The position numbers and the translations under genes are program-made. Positions 39,573 to 48,529 of a stretch of 64,000 nt of DNA are shown here, piece after piece (the first letter of the stretch is position 1; every line of letters starts with the position of its first letter). This DNA is from an uncultured bacterium (GTDB taxonomy: Bacteria > Actinomycetota > Coriobacteriia > Coriobacteriales > Coriobacteriaceae), in NCBI GenBank assembly GCA_905215755.1, contig CAJMRE010000004.1, positions 26,848-90,847 on the forward strand. Direction: 5' to 3'. The notes beneath the pieces are model-generated. The model searched no databases. It was not told the DNA's origin and saw only the letters and a list, made by a program, of their open reading frames with translations.

Positions 39573-41243
39573 ATGTCTCAAGAAACCATCCGCGCGGCCG
39601 AGCGTGCCGCGGGACAGGTGAACGCCATGTCGACGTATGATCCGGACTCTGACCAGCTGCATGAGGAATGCGGCGTTTTTGGTGTCTGGGCGCCCGATCG
39701 CGACGTGGCTCGACTGACGTACTTTGGCCTGCGTGCACTGCAGCATCGCGGCCAAGAATCGGCGGGAATCGCCGTTGGTGACGGCGGTACGGTTATGGTC
39801 CGCAAGGATCTGGGCCTGCTCGACCGCGTGTTCTCCAATGCCGACTTGTCGACGCTCTCCGGTCAGCTGGCCGTGGGTCATGTGCGCTACGGCACCGCCG
39901 GCGCCAAGAGCTGGGAAGCCTCTCAGCCGCACCTCTCTACCATCAATAGCGTCATTATCGCGCTCGCGCACAACGGCACCCTCGTCAACACCGACGAGCT
40001 GCGTCGCCAGCTGATCGAGCTGGGCGTACCGTTCCTCTCCAACTCGGATTCCGAGGTCGCGACCAAACTCATCGGCTACTTTACTCAGCGTACTGGCCAT
40101 CTGCGCGAGGGCATTCGCAAGACCATGGAGCTCGTGCGCGGCGGCTACGCCATGACGCTCATCAACGAGCAGGCGCTCTACGCATTCCGCGATCCGCACG
40201 GCATTCGCCCGCTCGTGCTGGGCAAGCTGGTGGACGAGGGTCTGGACCAGGCCGATGCCGCATCCGTTTCGCAGCTGCCGTCGCAGGACGGCGCCGCGAC
40301 GGTCGACGCCACCACCCATGTCACGCGCGCCGGCGGCTGGGTCGTTGCCTCCGAGACCTGCGCGCTCGATATCGTGGGCGCCGAGTACGTCCGCGACGTC
40401 CGTCCCGGTGAGATTTTGCGCATCAGCGCCGAGGGCCTTGTGTCCGAGCAGGGCGTGCCTGCCGCCGAAGAGCCTGCTAACTGCATTTTTGAGCAGGTCT
40501 ACTTTGCTCGCCCCGATTCCATCATGAACGGCAAGAGCGTCTACGCCTGCCGTTATGACATGGGTCGTCAGCTGGCACATGAGGAGCCCGTCGAGGCCGA
40601 CCTGGTCATCGGCGTGCCCGACTCCGGCCTGCCGCCCGCGGAGGGCTATTCGCACGAGAGTGGCATTCCCTTTGGCGAGGGCCTCATCAAGAACCGCTAT
40701 GTGGGCCGTACGTTTATCGAGCCTACGCAGGAGCTGCGTGCCATGGGCGTGCGTATGAAGCTCAACCCGCTGCGTGACAACATCGAGGGCAAGCGCCTGG
40801 TCGTCATCGACGACTCCATCGTGCGCGGCACCACCATGGTGCAGCTCGTCAAGATGCTGCGCAACGCCGGCGCCAAGGAGATTCATATCCGCATCAACTC
40901 GCCCGAGGTCATCTGGCCGTGCTTCTACGGTATCGATACCGACGTGCAGTCGCAGCTTATCAGCGCCAACAAGACGGTCGACGAGATTTGCGAGTATATC
41001 GGCGCCGATTCGCTGGCCTTCCTTTCGGTCGAGGGCCTGCTTAAGGTCATGCCCAAGGGCGGTTACTGCGATGCGTGCTTTACCGGCCGCTACCCCGTGG
41101 CGATTCCCGAGAGCTTTGGCCGCGACAAGTTCATGGAGGGCTTTAAGCCCCGCAACCTGGACAAGCCGCTGCACTTTGATGACGACGCCGTGGTCGAGAA
41201 ATACGACGATCGCAGCTGGGAAGAGGAACACGGCGAGGCCTAA
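39573..41243 (+). CDS. purF: Amidophosphoribosyltransferase
   Basis: First committed step of purine synthesis (PRPP + Gln to PRA). 556 residues. The class II glutaminase Cys is in EECGVFGVW near residue 33, so a propeptide would be removed. GLRALQHRGQESAGI follows. The PRT domain has VVIDDSIVRGTT. A C-terminal CxxC-type pair (GGYCDACF) with upstream Cys could bind an Fe-S cluster as in Bacillus PurF. The repeat at 41242 overlaps the stop codon. purM and purN follow. Confidence 0.97.
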   Translation: MSQETIRAAERAAGQVNAMSTYDPDSDQLHEECGVFGVWAPDRDVARLTYFGLRALQHRGQESAGIAVGDGGTVMVRKDLGLLDRVFSNADLSTLSGQLAVGHVRYGTAGAKSWEASQPHLSTINSVIIALAHNGTLVNTDELRRQLIELGVPFLSNSDSEVATKLIGYFTQRTGHLREGIRKTMELVRGGYAMTLINEQALYAFRDPHGIRPLVLGKLVDEGLDQADAASVSQLPSQDGAATVDATTHVTRAGGWVVASETCALDIVGAEYVRDVRPGEILRISAEGLVSEQGVPAAEEPANCIFEQVYFARPDSIMNGKSVYACRYDMGRQLAHEEPVEADLVIGVPDSGLPPAEGYSHESGIPFGEGLIKNRYVGRTFIEPTQELRAMGVRMKLNPLRDNIEGKRLVVIDDSIVRGTTMVQLVKMLRNAGAKEIHIRINSPEVIWPCFYGIDTDVQSQLISANKTVDEICEYIGADSLAFLSVEGLLKVMPKGGYCDACFTGRYPVAIPESFGRDKFMEGFKPRNLDKPLHFDDDAVVEKYDDRSWEEEHGEA

Positions 41244-41282
41244 AACCTGCCAAAAAGGGACAGGTTTATTTTGGTAGGTTTT
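41242..41282 (+). repeat. GGGACAGG-core palindrome at the purF stop codon
   Basis: Arms AAAACCTGCCAAAA (41242-41255) and TTTTGGTAGGTTTT (41269-41282) enclose AGGGACAGGTTTA. The same 13-nt centre recurs at 53848-53860 and, inverted with one change, at 54013-54025. It begins inside the TAA stop of purF and probably serves as a terminator. Confidence 0.85.
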
Positions 41283-41400
41283 ACCTGCTGTTTTGTTGAT
41301 ATGACGGCGCGCGTTGTTATGGCGCGCGCCGAAATGAACGCAACTATGAGCACCGTTTGGCGCCCGGGCGGCGCCACGGTAGTGGGAGAGGAAGGCTCAG

Positions 41401-42504
41401 ATGAGCGACAGCAAGCATGTGACGTATGAGGATGCCGGCGTCGATACCGCCGAGGGCGGCCGCGCCGTTGACGCTATTAAGCAGATGGTTAAGGACACCA
41501 ACCGTCCCGAGGTCATCGGCGGCATCGGTGGCTTTGGTGGCCTGTTCTCGGCTGCCGCGCTTAAGGATATGGAAGACCCGATTCTGATTAGCGGTACCGA
41601 CGGCGTGGGCACCAAGCTCGTGCTCGCCCAGATCATGGACCGTCACGAGACGGTGGGCCAGGACCTGGTTGCTATGTGCGTCAACGACATTCTGGCTTCG
41701 GGTGCCGAGCCGCTGTTCTTCCTGGACTACGTTGCCATCGGCCACATCGAGGCCGAGCACATGGCAAAGATCATCAAGGGTGTGGCCGACGGCTGCAAGC
41801 TCGCGGGCTGCGCGCTCGTGGGCGGCGAGATGGCCGAGCACCCCGGCGTCATGGCTCCTGCCGACTACGACCTTGCCGGATTTACCGTGGGCGTCGTCGA
41901 CCGTCCCAAGATGCTCGACCCCGCGAATGTCCGTCCCGGCGACGTGATCCTGGGCCTGCCTTCCACCGGCGTGCACTCCAACGGCTACTCGCTCGTGCGT
42001 AAGGTCATTGGCGTCGACGGTATTAAGCCGGGCACGCCCGAGGCCGCCGCTAAGGCCGAGGAGCTGAGCCGTCCGCTCGAGGAACTCGGCGGCGCATCGC
42101 TGGCAGACGCCCTGTTGGCCCCCACGCGCATCTATGTCAAGCCGATTCTGGAGCTGCTGCGCGGTGGCGCTCCGGTGCACGCCATCGCCCATATCACTGG
42201 CGGCGGTATTACCGAGAACCTCAACCGCGCGCTCGCCGACGACGTCGACGCCGTGGTCACCCGCAACGGCGCCGAGATGGGTTGGGACGTTCCGCCCGTC
42301 ATCACCTACGTGTCGCGCCAGGCCGAGCTCGCGCCCAACGAGGCATGCAAGACCTTCAACATGGGCGTTGGCCTGTGCCTGATCGTCGCCCCCGAGGACG
42401 AGGCTGCCGTGACCGAGGCCCTGGTCGCGCTGGGCGAGAAGCCGTTCCGCGTGGGCGAGTGCGTCGAGGGCTCCGGTAAGGTCGTGTACTCCGATGAGCG
42501 CTAA
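41401..42504 (+). CDS. purM: Phosphoribosylformylglycinamidine cyclo-ligase
   Basis: AIR synthetase. 367 residues. Motifs: SGTDGVGTKL, VNDILASGAEPLFFLDYVA, LVGGEMAEHPGV and HITGGGITENL. The Shine-Dalgarno GAGGAAGG lies upstream. The end overlaps purN by 11 nt. Confidence 0.97.
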   Translation: MSDSKHVTYEDAGVDTAEGGRAVDAIKQMVKDTNRPEVIGGIGGFGGLFSAAALKDMEDPILISGTDGVGTKLVLAQIMDRHETVGQDLVAMCVNDILASGAEPLFFLDYVAIGHIEAEHMAKIIKGVADGCKLAGCALVGGEMAEHPGVMAPADYDLAGFTVGVVDRPKMLDPANVRPGDVILGLPSTGVHSNGYSLVRKVIGVDGIKPGTPEAAAKAEELSRPLEELGGASLADALLAPTRIYVKPILELLRGGAPVHAIAHITGGGITENLNRALADDVDAVVTRNGAEMGWDVPPVITYVSRQAELAPNEACKTFNMGVGLCLIVAPEDEAAVTEALVALGEKPFRVGECVEGSGKVVYSDER

Positions 42505-43195
42505 CGAGCAGATGGCTGCTGCCGCGAGCCTGGGCTTTGTGCCCTACACCCGTCCGACCGGCACCGATACGGCCGAGCCGCTCAAGATCGGTGTGCTCAT
42601 CAGCGGTTCGGGTACCAACCTGCAGGCGCTGATCGATCTGATCGCCGCCGGCAAGCTCAACGCTTCGATTGAGCTTGTGGTGTCGAGCCGTCCTTCGGCT
42701 AAGGGTTTGCAGCGCGCTGAGCGCGCGGGCATCCAGACGCTCACGCTGTCCAAAGATGTCTATGCCGACCCCATCGCCGCCGACGAGATCATCGCGCACG
42801 AGCTGCTCGAGCGCGGCTGCGAATATGTGGTCATGGCCGGTTACATGCGCATGGTGCACACGCCGCTGCTGGCGGCGTTTCCCAACCGCGTGGTCAACTT
42901 GCATCCGGCACTGCTGCCGAGCTTTACCGGCGCGCATGCGATCGACGATGCCTTTGCGCGCGGCGTCAAGGTAACCGGTGTGACCGTGCACTTTGCCAAC
43001 GAGATCTACGACAACGGCCCCATCATCGCCCAGCGCGCGCTGGCTGTTGAGGAGGGCTGGGACGTCGACACGCTCGAGGAGCACATCCACGCGATTGAGC
43101 ACGTGCTGTATCCCGAGGTCGTGCAGATGCTCGCCGACGGCCGCGTCCACGTGCTGGAGAGCGGCAAGGTTGCAATTGACGCGCCTCGCGGCTAG
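42494..43195 (+). CDS. purN: Phosphoribosylglycinamide formyltransferase
   Basis: 10-formyl-THF-dependent GAR transformylase. 233 residues including about 30 N-terminal residues before the fold. The substrate loop VLISGSGTNLQALID begins near residue 33. HPALLPSFTGAHAIDDAF carries the catalytic His, and GVTVHF and DNGPIIAQ follow. Overlap with purM shows coupled translation. Confidence 0.96.
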   Translation: MSANEQMAAAASLGFVPYTRPTGTDTAEPLKIGVLISGSGTNLQALIDLIAAGKLNASIELVVSSRPSAKGLQRAERAGIQTLTLSKDVYADPIAADEIIAHELLERGCEYVVMAGYMRMVHTPLLAAFPNRVVNLHPALLPSFTGAHAIDDAFARGVKVTGVTVHFANEIYDNGPIIAQRALAVEEGWDVDTLEEHIHAIEHVLYPEVVQMLADGRVHVLESGKVAIDAPRG

Positions 43196-43225
43196 CGGCG
43201 CACAGTACAATTTAGCCGAGTAGTC

Positions 43226-43266
43226 AGGGTGGTCATTGGCGCCAAGGCGCGCGTGGCCACCTTTTG
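43226..43266 (+). terminator. Hairpin after purN
   Basis: Stem GGTGGTCA / TGGCCACC with G-rich centre, followed by TTTTGTTTT. Confidence 0.7.
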
Positions 43267-43347
43267 TTTTGGGTAGTCATCGGGAACGGTCTTTAACGAC
43301 TGGTCATTCAAGAACGTCGCAGGTGACTAGGTGAGAGAGGTGAGCGC

Positions 43348-43812
43348 ATGGCGGATAACGAAGCGCTGTTTACGCCTGAGTTGGTGTTTTTTGATTGGGA
43401 GTGTGCGACGCCGGATGAGGTGTTTGCGCGGCTCGAGGGCGAGCTTGCACCACGTGGCTACATTGCGTCCGGTTGGCTCGGCGCCGTTCGCACGCGCGAG
43501 GATGCCTATCCCACGGGTCTTGCCATGCCGGCGGCAAACATTGCCATTCCGCATACCGATCCGGGGTTTGTGGCCAAGCCCTATATCGCGGTGGTGAAGC
43601 CCGCCGCGTCCGTGACATTTAACGCTATGGCTGGCATGGGCGCTCCGGTGCCGGTGCAGATCGTCATCAATCTGGGTATTGCCGAGCCGGGCGGCCAGGT
43701 CGAGGCCCTGCAGGCGCTCATGAACATCTTTATGGACGCCGATGCCGCAGCCGACGTGCTCGGCCAGACCACGCCCCAGGGCATGGTCGACGCCATCCGC
43801 CGCCACTTCTAA
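43348..43812 (+). CDS. Orphan PTS EIIA domain protein (fructose/galactitol type)
   Basis: 154 residues, one PTS EIIA-2 domain. The phosphorylated His is in NIAIPHTD, near residue 72. The C-terminal MNIFMDADAAADVL is typical. No EIIB or EIIC gene lies nearby, so partners must be elsewhere or the protein is regulatory. Palindromes follow its stop. Confidence 0.88.
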   Translation: MADNEALFTPELVFFDWECATPDEVFARLEGELAPRGYIASGWLGAVRTREDAYPTGLAMPAANIAIPHTDPGFVAKPYIAVVKPAASVTFNAMAGMGAPVPVQIVINLGIAEPGGQVEALQALMNIFMDADAAADVLGQTTPQGMVDAIRRHF

Positions 43813-43826
43813 GGTGGGGCTGAGTC

Positions 43827-43907
43827 GGCACTTGGGGACGTTCCTTTTCTGCCGGCAGTAAGGGACAGTCCCGAAGTGCCGGCATATAAAGAACGTCCCC
43901 AAGTGCC
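43827..43907. repeat. Palindrome GGCACTTGGGGACGTTC with GGGACAG centre
   Basis: 17-bp perfect arms at 43827-43843 and 43891-43907. The interior holds AGGGACAGTCCCG and a GCCGGCA / TGCCGGC pair. It lies 15 nt after the EIIA stop. Confidence 0.8.
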
Positions 43908-43938
43908 AAGTGCCAGAGCTGTCCCCTTTGCACCAAAA

Positions 43939-43969
43939 TGGTGCAGATTAACCTGTCCCCAATGCACCA
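43939..43969 (-). repeat. GGGACAGG-core palindrome with TGGTGCA arms
   Basis: On the minus strand TGGTGCA (43969-43963) and TGCACCA (43945-43939) enclose GGGGACAGGTTAATC. A second TGCACCA overlaps to the left (TGCACCA AAA TGGTGCA, 43929-43945). Confidence 0.75.
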
Positions 43970-44036
43970 AGCGTGTCGCGGGGGCCGCGTTGTGACACAA
44001 TGGCGTTTGTTCGATTCGTTATGCGAAAGGCCAACT

Positions 44037-45257
44037 ATGGCAAATAAGAAAAAGAACTCCGAGGCCGCGCCGACGCCCGAGCAGCAGGCCCGCGCTGCCT
44101 CCAGCTCTCGCAAGAAGCAGCGCAAGACGTACGTGTCTAAGACCGTCAAGATCGTTCTGGTGGTCATCGGCGTGCTGGCGATGCTGCTTTCTGTCTCGGC
44201 GATGGCGTGCTCCGGCCTTATGTCGCAGGCTGAGGACACCTCGGGCTACAAGCTGACCGGCGGTGTTGCTGCCACTATCAACGGCACCAACCTTACCGAG
44301 GACACCGTGACCAAGCAGATCATGAGCATGCGCACGTCCTACGGCTACACCAAGGATGAGGATTGGGCGCAGTATCTGGTTGACAACGACCTCACGCCCA
44401 AGAAGTACCGCAAGCAGCTCATCGACTCCTACACGCAGCAGATTCTGCTTCAGCAGGCACAGAAGGAGAACGGCGTGACGGTGTCGGACGAGGAGGTCGA
44501 GAAGGCTTGGAAGGACGCGTGCAAGAGCGCGGGCGGTGCCAAGGCCTTTAAGAAGACCCTCAAGACCTACGGCTATACCGAGGACACCTACAAGGATTCG
44601 CTCAAGGAGAGCCTGGCGCAGCAGAAACTCAAGGATGCCGTGGCGCCCACCAGCAAGCCCAAGGACAGCGAGATCGTCGATTACATCAACGAGAACCTGT
44701 CTAACTACAACGATGCTCGCCGCTCGTCGAACATCCTGATCAAGGTTGATTCCGACGCTTCCGACGAGGACAAGGCTGCCGCCAAGGCCAAGGCACAGGA
44801 GTGCCTGGACAAGATCAACTCCGGTGAGCTGAGCTTTGAGGACGCCGTTGAGCAGTACTCCGAGGACACCGGTTCCAAGGAGAAGAAGGGCGATGTGGGC
44901 TGGGATAAGCTCACCACTTTCGTCGACAGCTACCAGACGGCGCTCGAGGGGCTCAACAAGGGCGACGTGAGCGACGTCGTCGAGTCGACCTATGGTTACC
45001 ACATCATCAAGTGCACCGACTACTTCCATGTCGATAATCAGGTCGATGACATCAACCAGGTGCCCAAGGCCATCAAGAAGTACGTTTCCAATGTGGTGAA
45101 GACGCAAGCGGCCAGCACCGCGTACAGCGAGTGGCTGGAGCAGTACAAGAAGGATGCCGACATCACCGTTAACCCCATGCCCAAGGACGTGCCGTACAAC
45201 GTCAGCCTGAAGGGCGTCACCAAGAGTTCGACCGACGATTCGTCGACGACTGAGTAA
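44037..45257 (+). CDS. PrsA/SurA-like peptidyl-prolyl isomerase, membrane-anchored
   Basis: 406 residues from ATG 44037 (GAAAGG upstream). A Lys/Ala-rich cytoplasmic N-terminus of ~37 residues precedes a membrane helix (IVLVVIGVLAMLLSVSAMAC region, about 39-60); the final AMAC is only a weak lipobox. A SurA-N-like helical domain follows. The parvulin domain lies at about residues 220-325 (RRSSNILIKV to STYGYHIIKC). Expected to assist folding of exported proteins on the outer face. YqeY gene follows after 54 nt. Confidence 0.88.
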   Translation: MANKKKNSEAAPTPEQQARAASSSRKKQRKTYVSKTVKIVLVVIGVLAMLLSVSAMACSGLMSQAEDTSGYKLTGGVAATINGTNLTEDTVTKQIMSMRTSYGYTKDEDWAQYLVDNDLTPKKYRKQLIDSYTQQILLQQAQKENGVTVSDEEVEKAWKDACKSAGGAKAFKKTLKTYGYTEDTYKDSLKESLAQQKLKDAVAPTSKPKDSEIVDYINENLSNYNDARRSSNILIKVDSDASDEDKAAAKAKAQECLDKINSGELSFEDAVEQYSEDTGSKEKKGDVGWDKLTTFVDSYQTALEGLNKGDVSDVVESTYGYHIIKCTDYFHVDNQVDDINQVPKAIKKYVSNVVKTQAASTAYSEWLEQYKKDADITVNPMPKDVPYNVSLKGVTKSSTDDSSTTE

Positions 45258-45311
45258 TCATGGGGCGGCGCTCGTGTGAGTGCCGTCCGCACTATTGAGG
45301 AGGATTTGCAG

Positions 45312-45755
45312 ATGACCAACGAAGAGCTGCAGAAGGAAATGATTGCGGCCATGAAGGCCAAGGACAAGGTTCGCCTGTCCATCATTCGCCAGGTCAAGGC
45401 CGAGGTGAAGAATATCGAGGTCAACGAGCGCCGCGATGTGACCGAGGAAGACGTCAACAGCATGATCAAGCGTTTGATTAAGCAGACGAGCGAGACGTTG
45501 GAGATGTCCATCAAGGCCGGTACCGACCAAGAGCGTACCGACAACCTGACCGAGCAGGTCAAGATTCTGGAGAGCCTGCTGCCCGCGCAGGTTTCGGGTG
45601 AGGAGCTCGAGGCCCTGATCGAGCAGGTTATCGCCGAGCTGGGTGCCACGTCCAAGAAGCAGATGGGCCAGGTTATGGGTGCACTCGGCAAGGCCACCGG
45701 CGGCAACTTCGACAAGCCGGCCGCGGCAAAGATCGTCGGAGCAAAATTGGCGTAA
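45312..45755 (+). CDS. YqeY/GatB-domain protein
   Basis: 147 residues, all-helical YqeY family related to the C-terminal tail of GatB. Family segments: MKAKDKVRLSIIRQVKAEVKN (part), ILESLLPAQVS and the terminal MGALGKATGGNFDKPAAAKIV. The start is ATG 45312 with GAGGAGG upstream. Proposed tRNA-related role; exact function unknown. The 147-nt repeat begins 3 nt after its stop. Confidence 0.92.
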   Translation: MTNEELQKEMIAAMKAKDKVRLSIIRQVKAEVKNIEVNERRDVTEEDVNSMIKRLIKQTSETLEMSIKAGTDQERTDNLTEQVKILESLLPAQVSGEELEALIEQVIAELGATSKKQMGQVMGALGKATGGNFDKPAAAKIVGAKLA

Positions 45756-45758
45756 TTT

Positions 45759-45905
45759 GTTACGCGGTTTTACCAAACCGCGTAACGGCTCGACGCTGCA
45801 AACCCGCACACGCGGCAATCTGACGTTCAATTTCAAGGGCGCGACCATAAGGTCTGCGCCCTTTCATTTCACGTCACCTTGCTCGCGTGTACGGTTTTCG
45901 CTGAC
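45759..45905 (+). repeat. 147-nt structured repeat, copy 2
   Basis: Hairpin 45759-45786 is identical to 27571-27598. Nested stems keep pairing with different bases: ACACGCG / CGCGTGT (45808-45814, 45884-45890), TGACGT / ACGTCA (45821-45826, 45871-45876), AAGGGCGC / GCGCCCTT (45835-45842, 45856-45863). Identical linkers GGCAATCTG and CACCTTGCTCGC are shared with copy 1. Both copies follow a stop codon within 3 nt. Confidence 0.85.
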
Positions 45906-45950
45906 TTATGCTCAACAAGGGCGGTTGGAGGAAGGGCGTCCCCCGCGGGC

Positions 45951-46016
45951 GCTCATTGGGGACGGGCTTAAATGAGTGCCCAATGAGCAGGTACTCATTT
46001 AAGTCTGTCCCCAATG
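45951..46016. repeat. Overlapping palindromes with GGGGAC cores before the importer operon
   Basis: 24-nt arms at 45954-45977 and 45993-46016 match at 22 positions. A second pair GCTCATTGGG / CCCAATGAGC (45951-45960, 45979-45988) overlaps them. On the minus strand GGGGACAGACTTAAATG resembles the GGGACAGGTTTA core. Confidence 0.7.
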
Positions 46017-46138
46017 ACTAGGTGCCGACGAGCAGGTGGAAGGTTGCGGGTTCTTTACGGGAATGTAGTGTGGGCTGCGAAAACGTGGTTCTTTCCGTAC
46101 AATAGTTCAACTCGTGTAAACGCAGGGAAGGGACATTC

Positions 46139-46870
46139 ATGGCAGACATGATCGAGATCAAGCATCTCAACAAGTACTTTGGCGACCTGCATGTGCTCAA
46201 AGATATCAACCTCACCGTCAAGCGCGGCGAGAAGCTCGTAATGATCGGGCCTTCCGGTTCGGGTAAGTCGACGCTCATCCGTTGCGTCGATTATCTGGAG
46301 GAGCCCACGTCGGGCGAGGTCGTCATCGACGGTACGCCGCTCACCAAAAAGAACCACCTGGAGATGGCTCGCAAGTATAGCTCCATGGTGTTTCAGCAGT
46401 TCAACCTGTATCCCAACATGACGGTGCTGGGCAACCTGACGCTCGCGCCCATCAAGCTACAAAAGAAGAGCAAGGAGGAGGCGACCGAGATCGCTATCGT
46501 CGCGCTCAAGCGTGTCGGCATGGCGCATAAGGCCGGCGAGTATCCGCAGAATCTCTCGGGCGGTCAGCAGCAGCGCATCGCCATCGCCCGTGCCCTGTGC
46601 ACCAAGCAGCCCATCATCCTGTTTGACGAGCCGACCTCGGCACTCGACCCCGAGATGGTCCAGGAAGTTCTGGACGTCATGATCGAGCTCGCGCAGGAGG
46701 ACATCACCATGATCTGCGTGACGCATGAGATGGGCTTTGCGCGCCAGGTGGCCGACCGCGTCATCTTTATGGAGGACGGCCGCATTCTGGAGGAGGGCAC
46801 GCCCGAGCACTTCTTCGATAACCCCGAGAACCCGCGCTGTCGCGAGTTCCTGTCCAAGATTCTGCACTAG
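46139..46870 (+). CDS. Polar amino-acid ABC importer, ATP-binding protein
   Basis: 243 residues of the GlnQ/ArtP type. Walker A GPSGSGKST near residue 40, Q-loop MVFQQFNLYPNMTV, signature LSGGQQQR, Walker B IILFDEPTSALDPEM, and switch His in VTHEMGFA. A TACAAT at 46098-46103 is a possible -10. First gene of a four-gene importer operon. Confidence 0.95.
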   Translation: MADMIEIKHLNKYFGDLHVLKDINLTVKRGEKLVMIGPSGSGKSTLIRCVDYLEEPTSGEVVIDGTPLTKKNHLEMARKYSSMVFQQFNLYPNMTVLGNLTLAPIKLQKKSKEEATEIAIVALKRVGMAHKAGEYPQNLSGGQQQRIAIARALCTKQPIILFDEPTSALDPEMVQEVLDVMIELAQEDITMICVTHEMGFARQVADRVIFMEDGRILEEGTPEHFFDNPENPRCREFLSKILH

Positions 46871-46875
46871 GCGCG

Positions 46876-47754
46876 GTGATGGACATGACGGATATGACGA
46901 GGGAGGCCGTGTCGCGCCGTCACTTTTTGCAGCTGGCTGGCGCCAGCATGCTTGCGCTGACGGCGACCGCGCTTACCGGTTGCGGCAACTCCACCAGCGG
47001 CGAGGGCTCCGACAAGGGGTCCAAGCTTGCGGCCATCAAATCGCGTGGCCATCTGAATGCCGGCGTTAAGAAGGACGTTCCCGGCTACGGCTATTACGAC
47101 ACCGCCAAGGGCCGCTTTGAGGGCATGGAAGTCGATTTGTGCTACCAGATCGCTGCTGCCGTCTTTGGCGTGAGCTACAAGGAGGCCCGCGCCCAGGAGC
47201 TTGTCGAGTTTACCGACGTAACGCCCAAGACGCGCGGCCCGCTGATCGATAACGGCCAACTTGACGTGGTCGCGGCGACCTACACCATCACCGACGAGCG
47301 CAAGAAGAGCTGGGATTTCTCGACGCCGTACCGCACCGACTACGTGGGACTCATGGTCAAGAAGCGTTCGGGCTTTACCTCGATTGAGGACCTGGACGGC
47401 AAGGTCATTGGCGTAAGCCAGGGTGCCACCACGCAGGGCCTGATCGAGCAGATGATCAAGGACAACGGCTTTAGCTGCAAGCCCGAGTTTAGGGCCTTTA
47501 GCGGCTACCCCATCATCAAGAGTTCGCTCGACGCCGGCAATATCGACGTCTTTGCCATGGACCGCTCCACGCTGGCCGGCTATATGAACGAGACCGTTGA
47601 GCTGCTGCAGCCCGAGGTCAAGTTTGGCGAGCAGGGCTACGGCGTGGCGACCAAGAAGGGCTGCGACCTTTCGGCCGTGGTCGATCGGGTGATTTGCAAC
47701 CGCCTAGCCGACGGCTGGCTCGACCAAGAGGTCAAGACCTGGGGTCTTGTATAG
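46876..47754 (+). CDS. Polar amino-acid ABC importer, substrate-binding lipoprotein
   Basis: Up to 292 residues. SRRHFLQL near residue 13 is a twin-arginine motif, followed by a hydrophobic stretch and lipobox LTGC, so it is probably exported by Tat and lipid-anchored. The solute-binding domain type 3 runs from about residue 45. The start is uncertain: GTG 46876, ATG 46879, or GTG 46909 just before SRR with GGGAGG close by. Ligand unknown (glutamine/glutamate type is likely). Confidence 0.9.
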   Translation: MMDMTDMTREAVSRRHFLQLAGASMLALTATALTGCGNSTSGEGSDKGSKLAAIKSRGHLNAGVKKDVPGYGYYDTAKGRFEGMEVDLCYQIAAAVFGVSYKEARAQELVEFTDVTPKTRGPLIDNGQLDVVAATYTITDERKKSWDFSTPYRTDYVGLMVKKRSGFTSIEDLDGKVIGVSQGATTQGLIEQMIKDNGFSCKPEFRAFSGYPIIKSSLDAGNIDVFAMDRSTLAGYMNETVELLQPEVKFGEQGYGVATKKGCDLSAVVDRVICNRLADGWLDQEVKTWGLV

Positions 47755-47779
47755 GCGCATCGTCCAAGGAAGGAATCAA

Positions 47780-48526
47780 ATGCTCGAAGGATTATTTGAC
47801 GCCGACCGTTGGTCGACGACATTTCAAAACATGGGGCCCTTCTGGGAGGGCTTTGGCGTGACACTGCAGGTGGTCGTTGCCGGCCTGCTGTTGTCGCTGG
47901 TGCTGGGCACGCTGCTGGGCGTGTTCTCTACCACTCGCTCGCGCGTGCTGCGCGCCATAAGCCGCGTGTACGTGGAGTTTTACCAGAACACCCCGTTGCC
48001 CGTGCAGGTGCTCTTTATGTACATGGCCGGTCCGCAGTTTTTGCAGGCCATAACCGGTGCCGACCAGCCGGTGCGCATCGCGCCGTTCGTGCTGGGCTTC
48101 TTGGGTGTGGGTCTGTATCACGCGGCCTACATCTCGGAGGTCATCCGCACTGGTATCGAGGCGGTTCCGCGCGGTCAGATGGAGGCGGCCCAGAGCCAGG
48201 GCTTCACCCGTGCTCAGGCATACTGGTACATCGTGCTGCCCCAGACGTTCAAGATCATTCTGCCGCCGCTGTGTAACCAGGCGCTCAACCTGGTCAAGAA
48301 CACGTCGGTGCTGGCACTTGTGGCCGGCGGCGACCTTATGTACCGTTCCGACAACTTTGTGAGTCTGTACGGTTACCTGCAGGGATACATCGTCTGCTGC
48401 CTTATGTACTTCATCATCTGCTTTCCGCTCGCCATGCTGGTGCAGTGGCTCGAGCGCCGCTCCAAGGAGCGTCCGCGCGGCGTGAGCCTGGCCGAGCTGG
48501 GGCTCGACAACGTAGAGGAGGCCTAG
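47780..48526 (+). CDS. Polar amino-acid ABC importer, permease 1
   Basis: 248 residues from ATG 47780 (AAGGAAGG upstream). HisMQ-type permease with about five membrane helices and the cytoplasmic EAA loop EAAQSQGFTRAQAYWYIVLPQ. EFYQNTPLPVQ is the usual family segment. The next permease starts 4 nt later. Confidence 0.94.
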   Translation: MLEGLFDADRWSTTFQNMGPFWEGFGVTLQVVVAGLLLSLVLGTLLGVFSTTRSRVLRAISRVYVEFYQNTPLPVQVLFMYMAGPQFLQAITGADQPVRIAPFVLGFLGVGLYHAAYISEVIRTGIEAVPRGQMEAAQSQGFTRAQAYWYIVLPQTFKIILPPLCNQALNLVKNTSVLALVAGGDLMYRSDNFVSLYGYLQGYIVCCLMYFIICFPLAMLVQWLERRSKERPRGVSLAELGLDNVEEA

Positions 48527-48529
48527 CGC

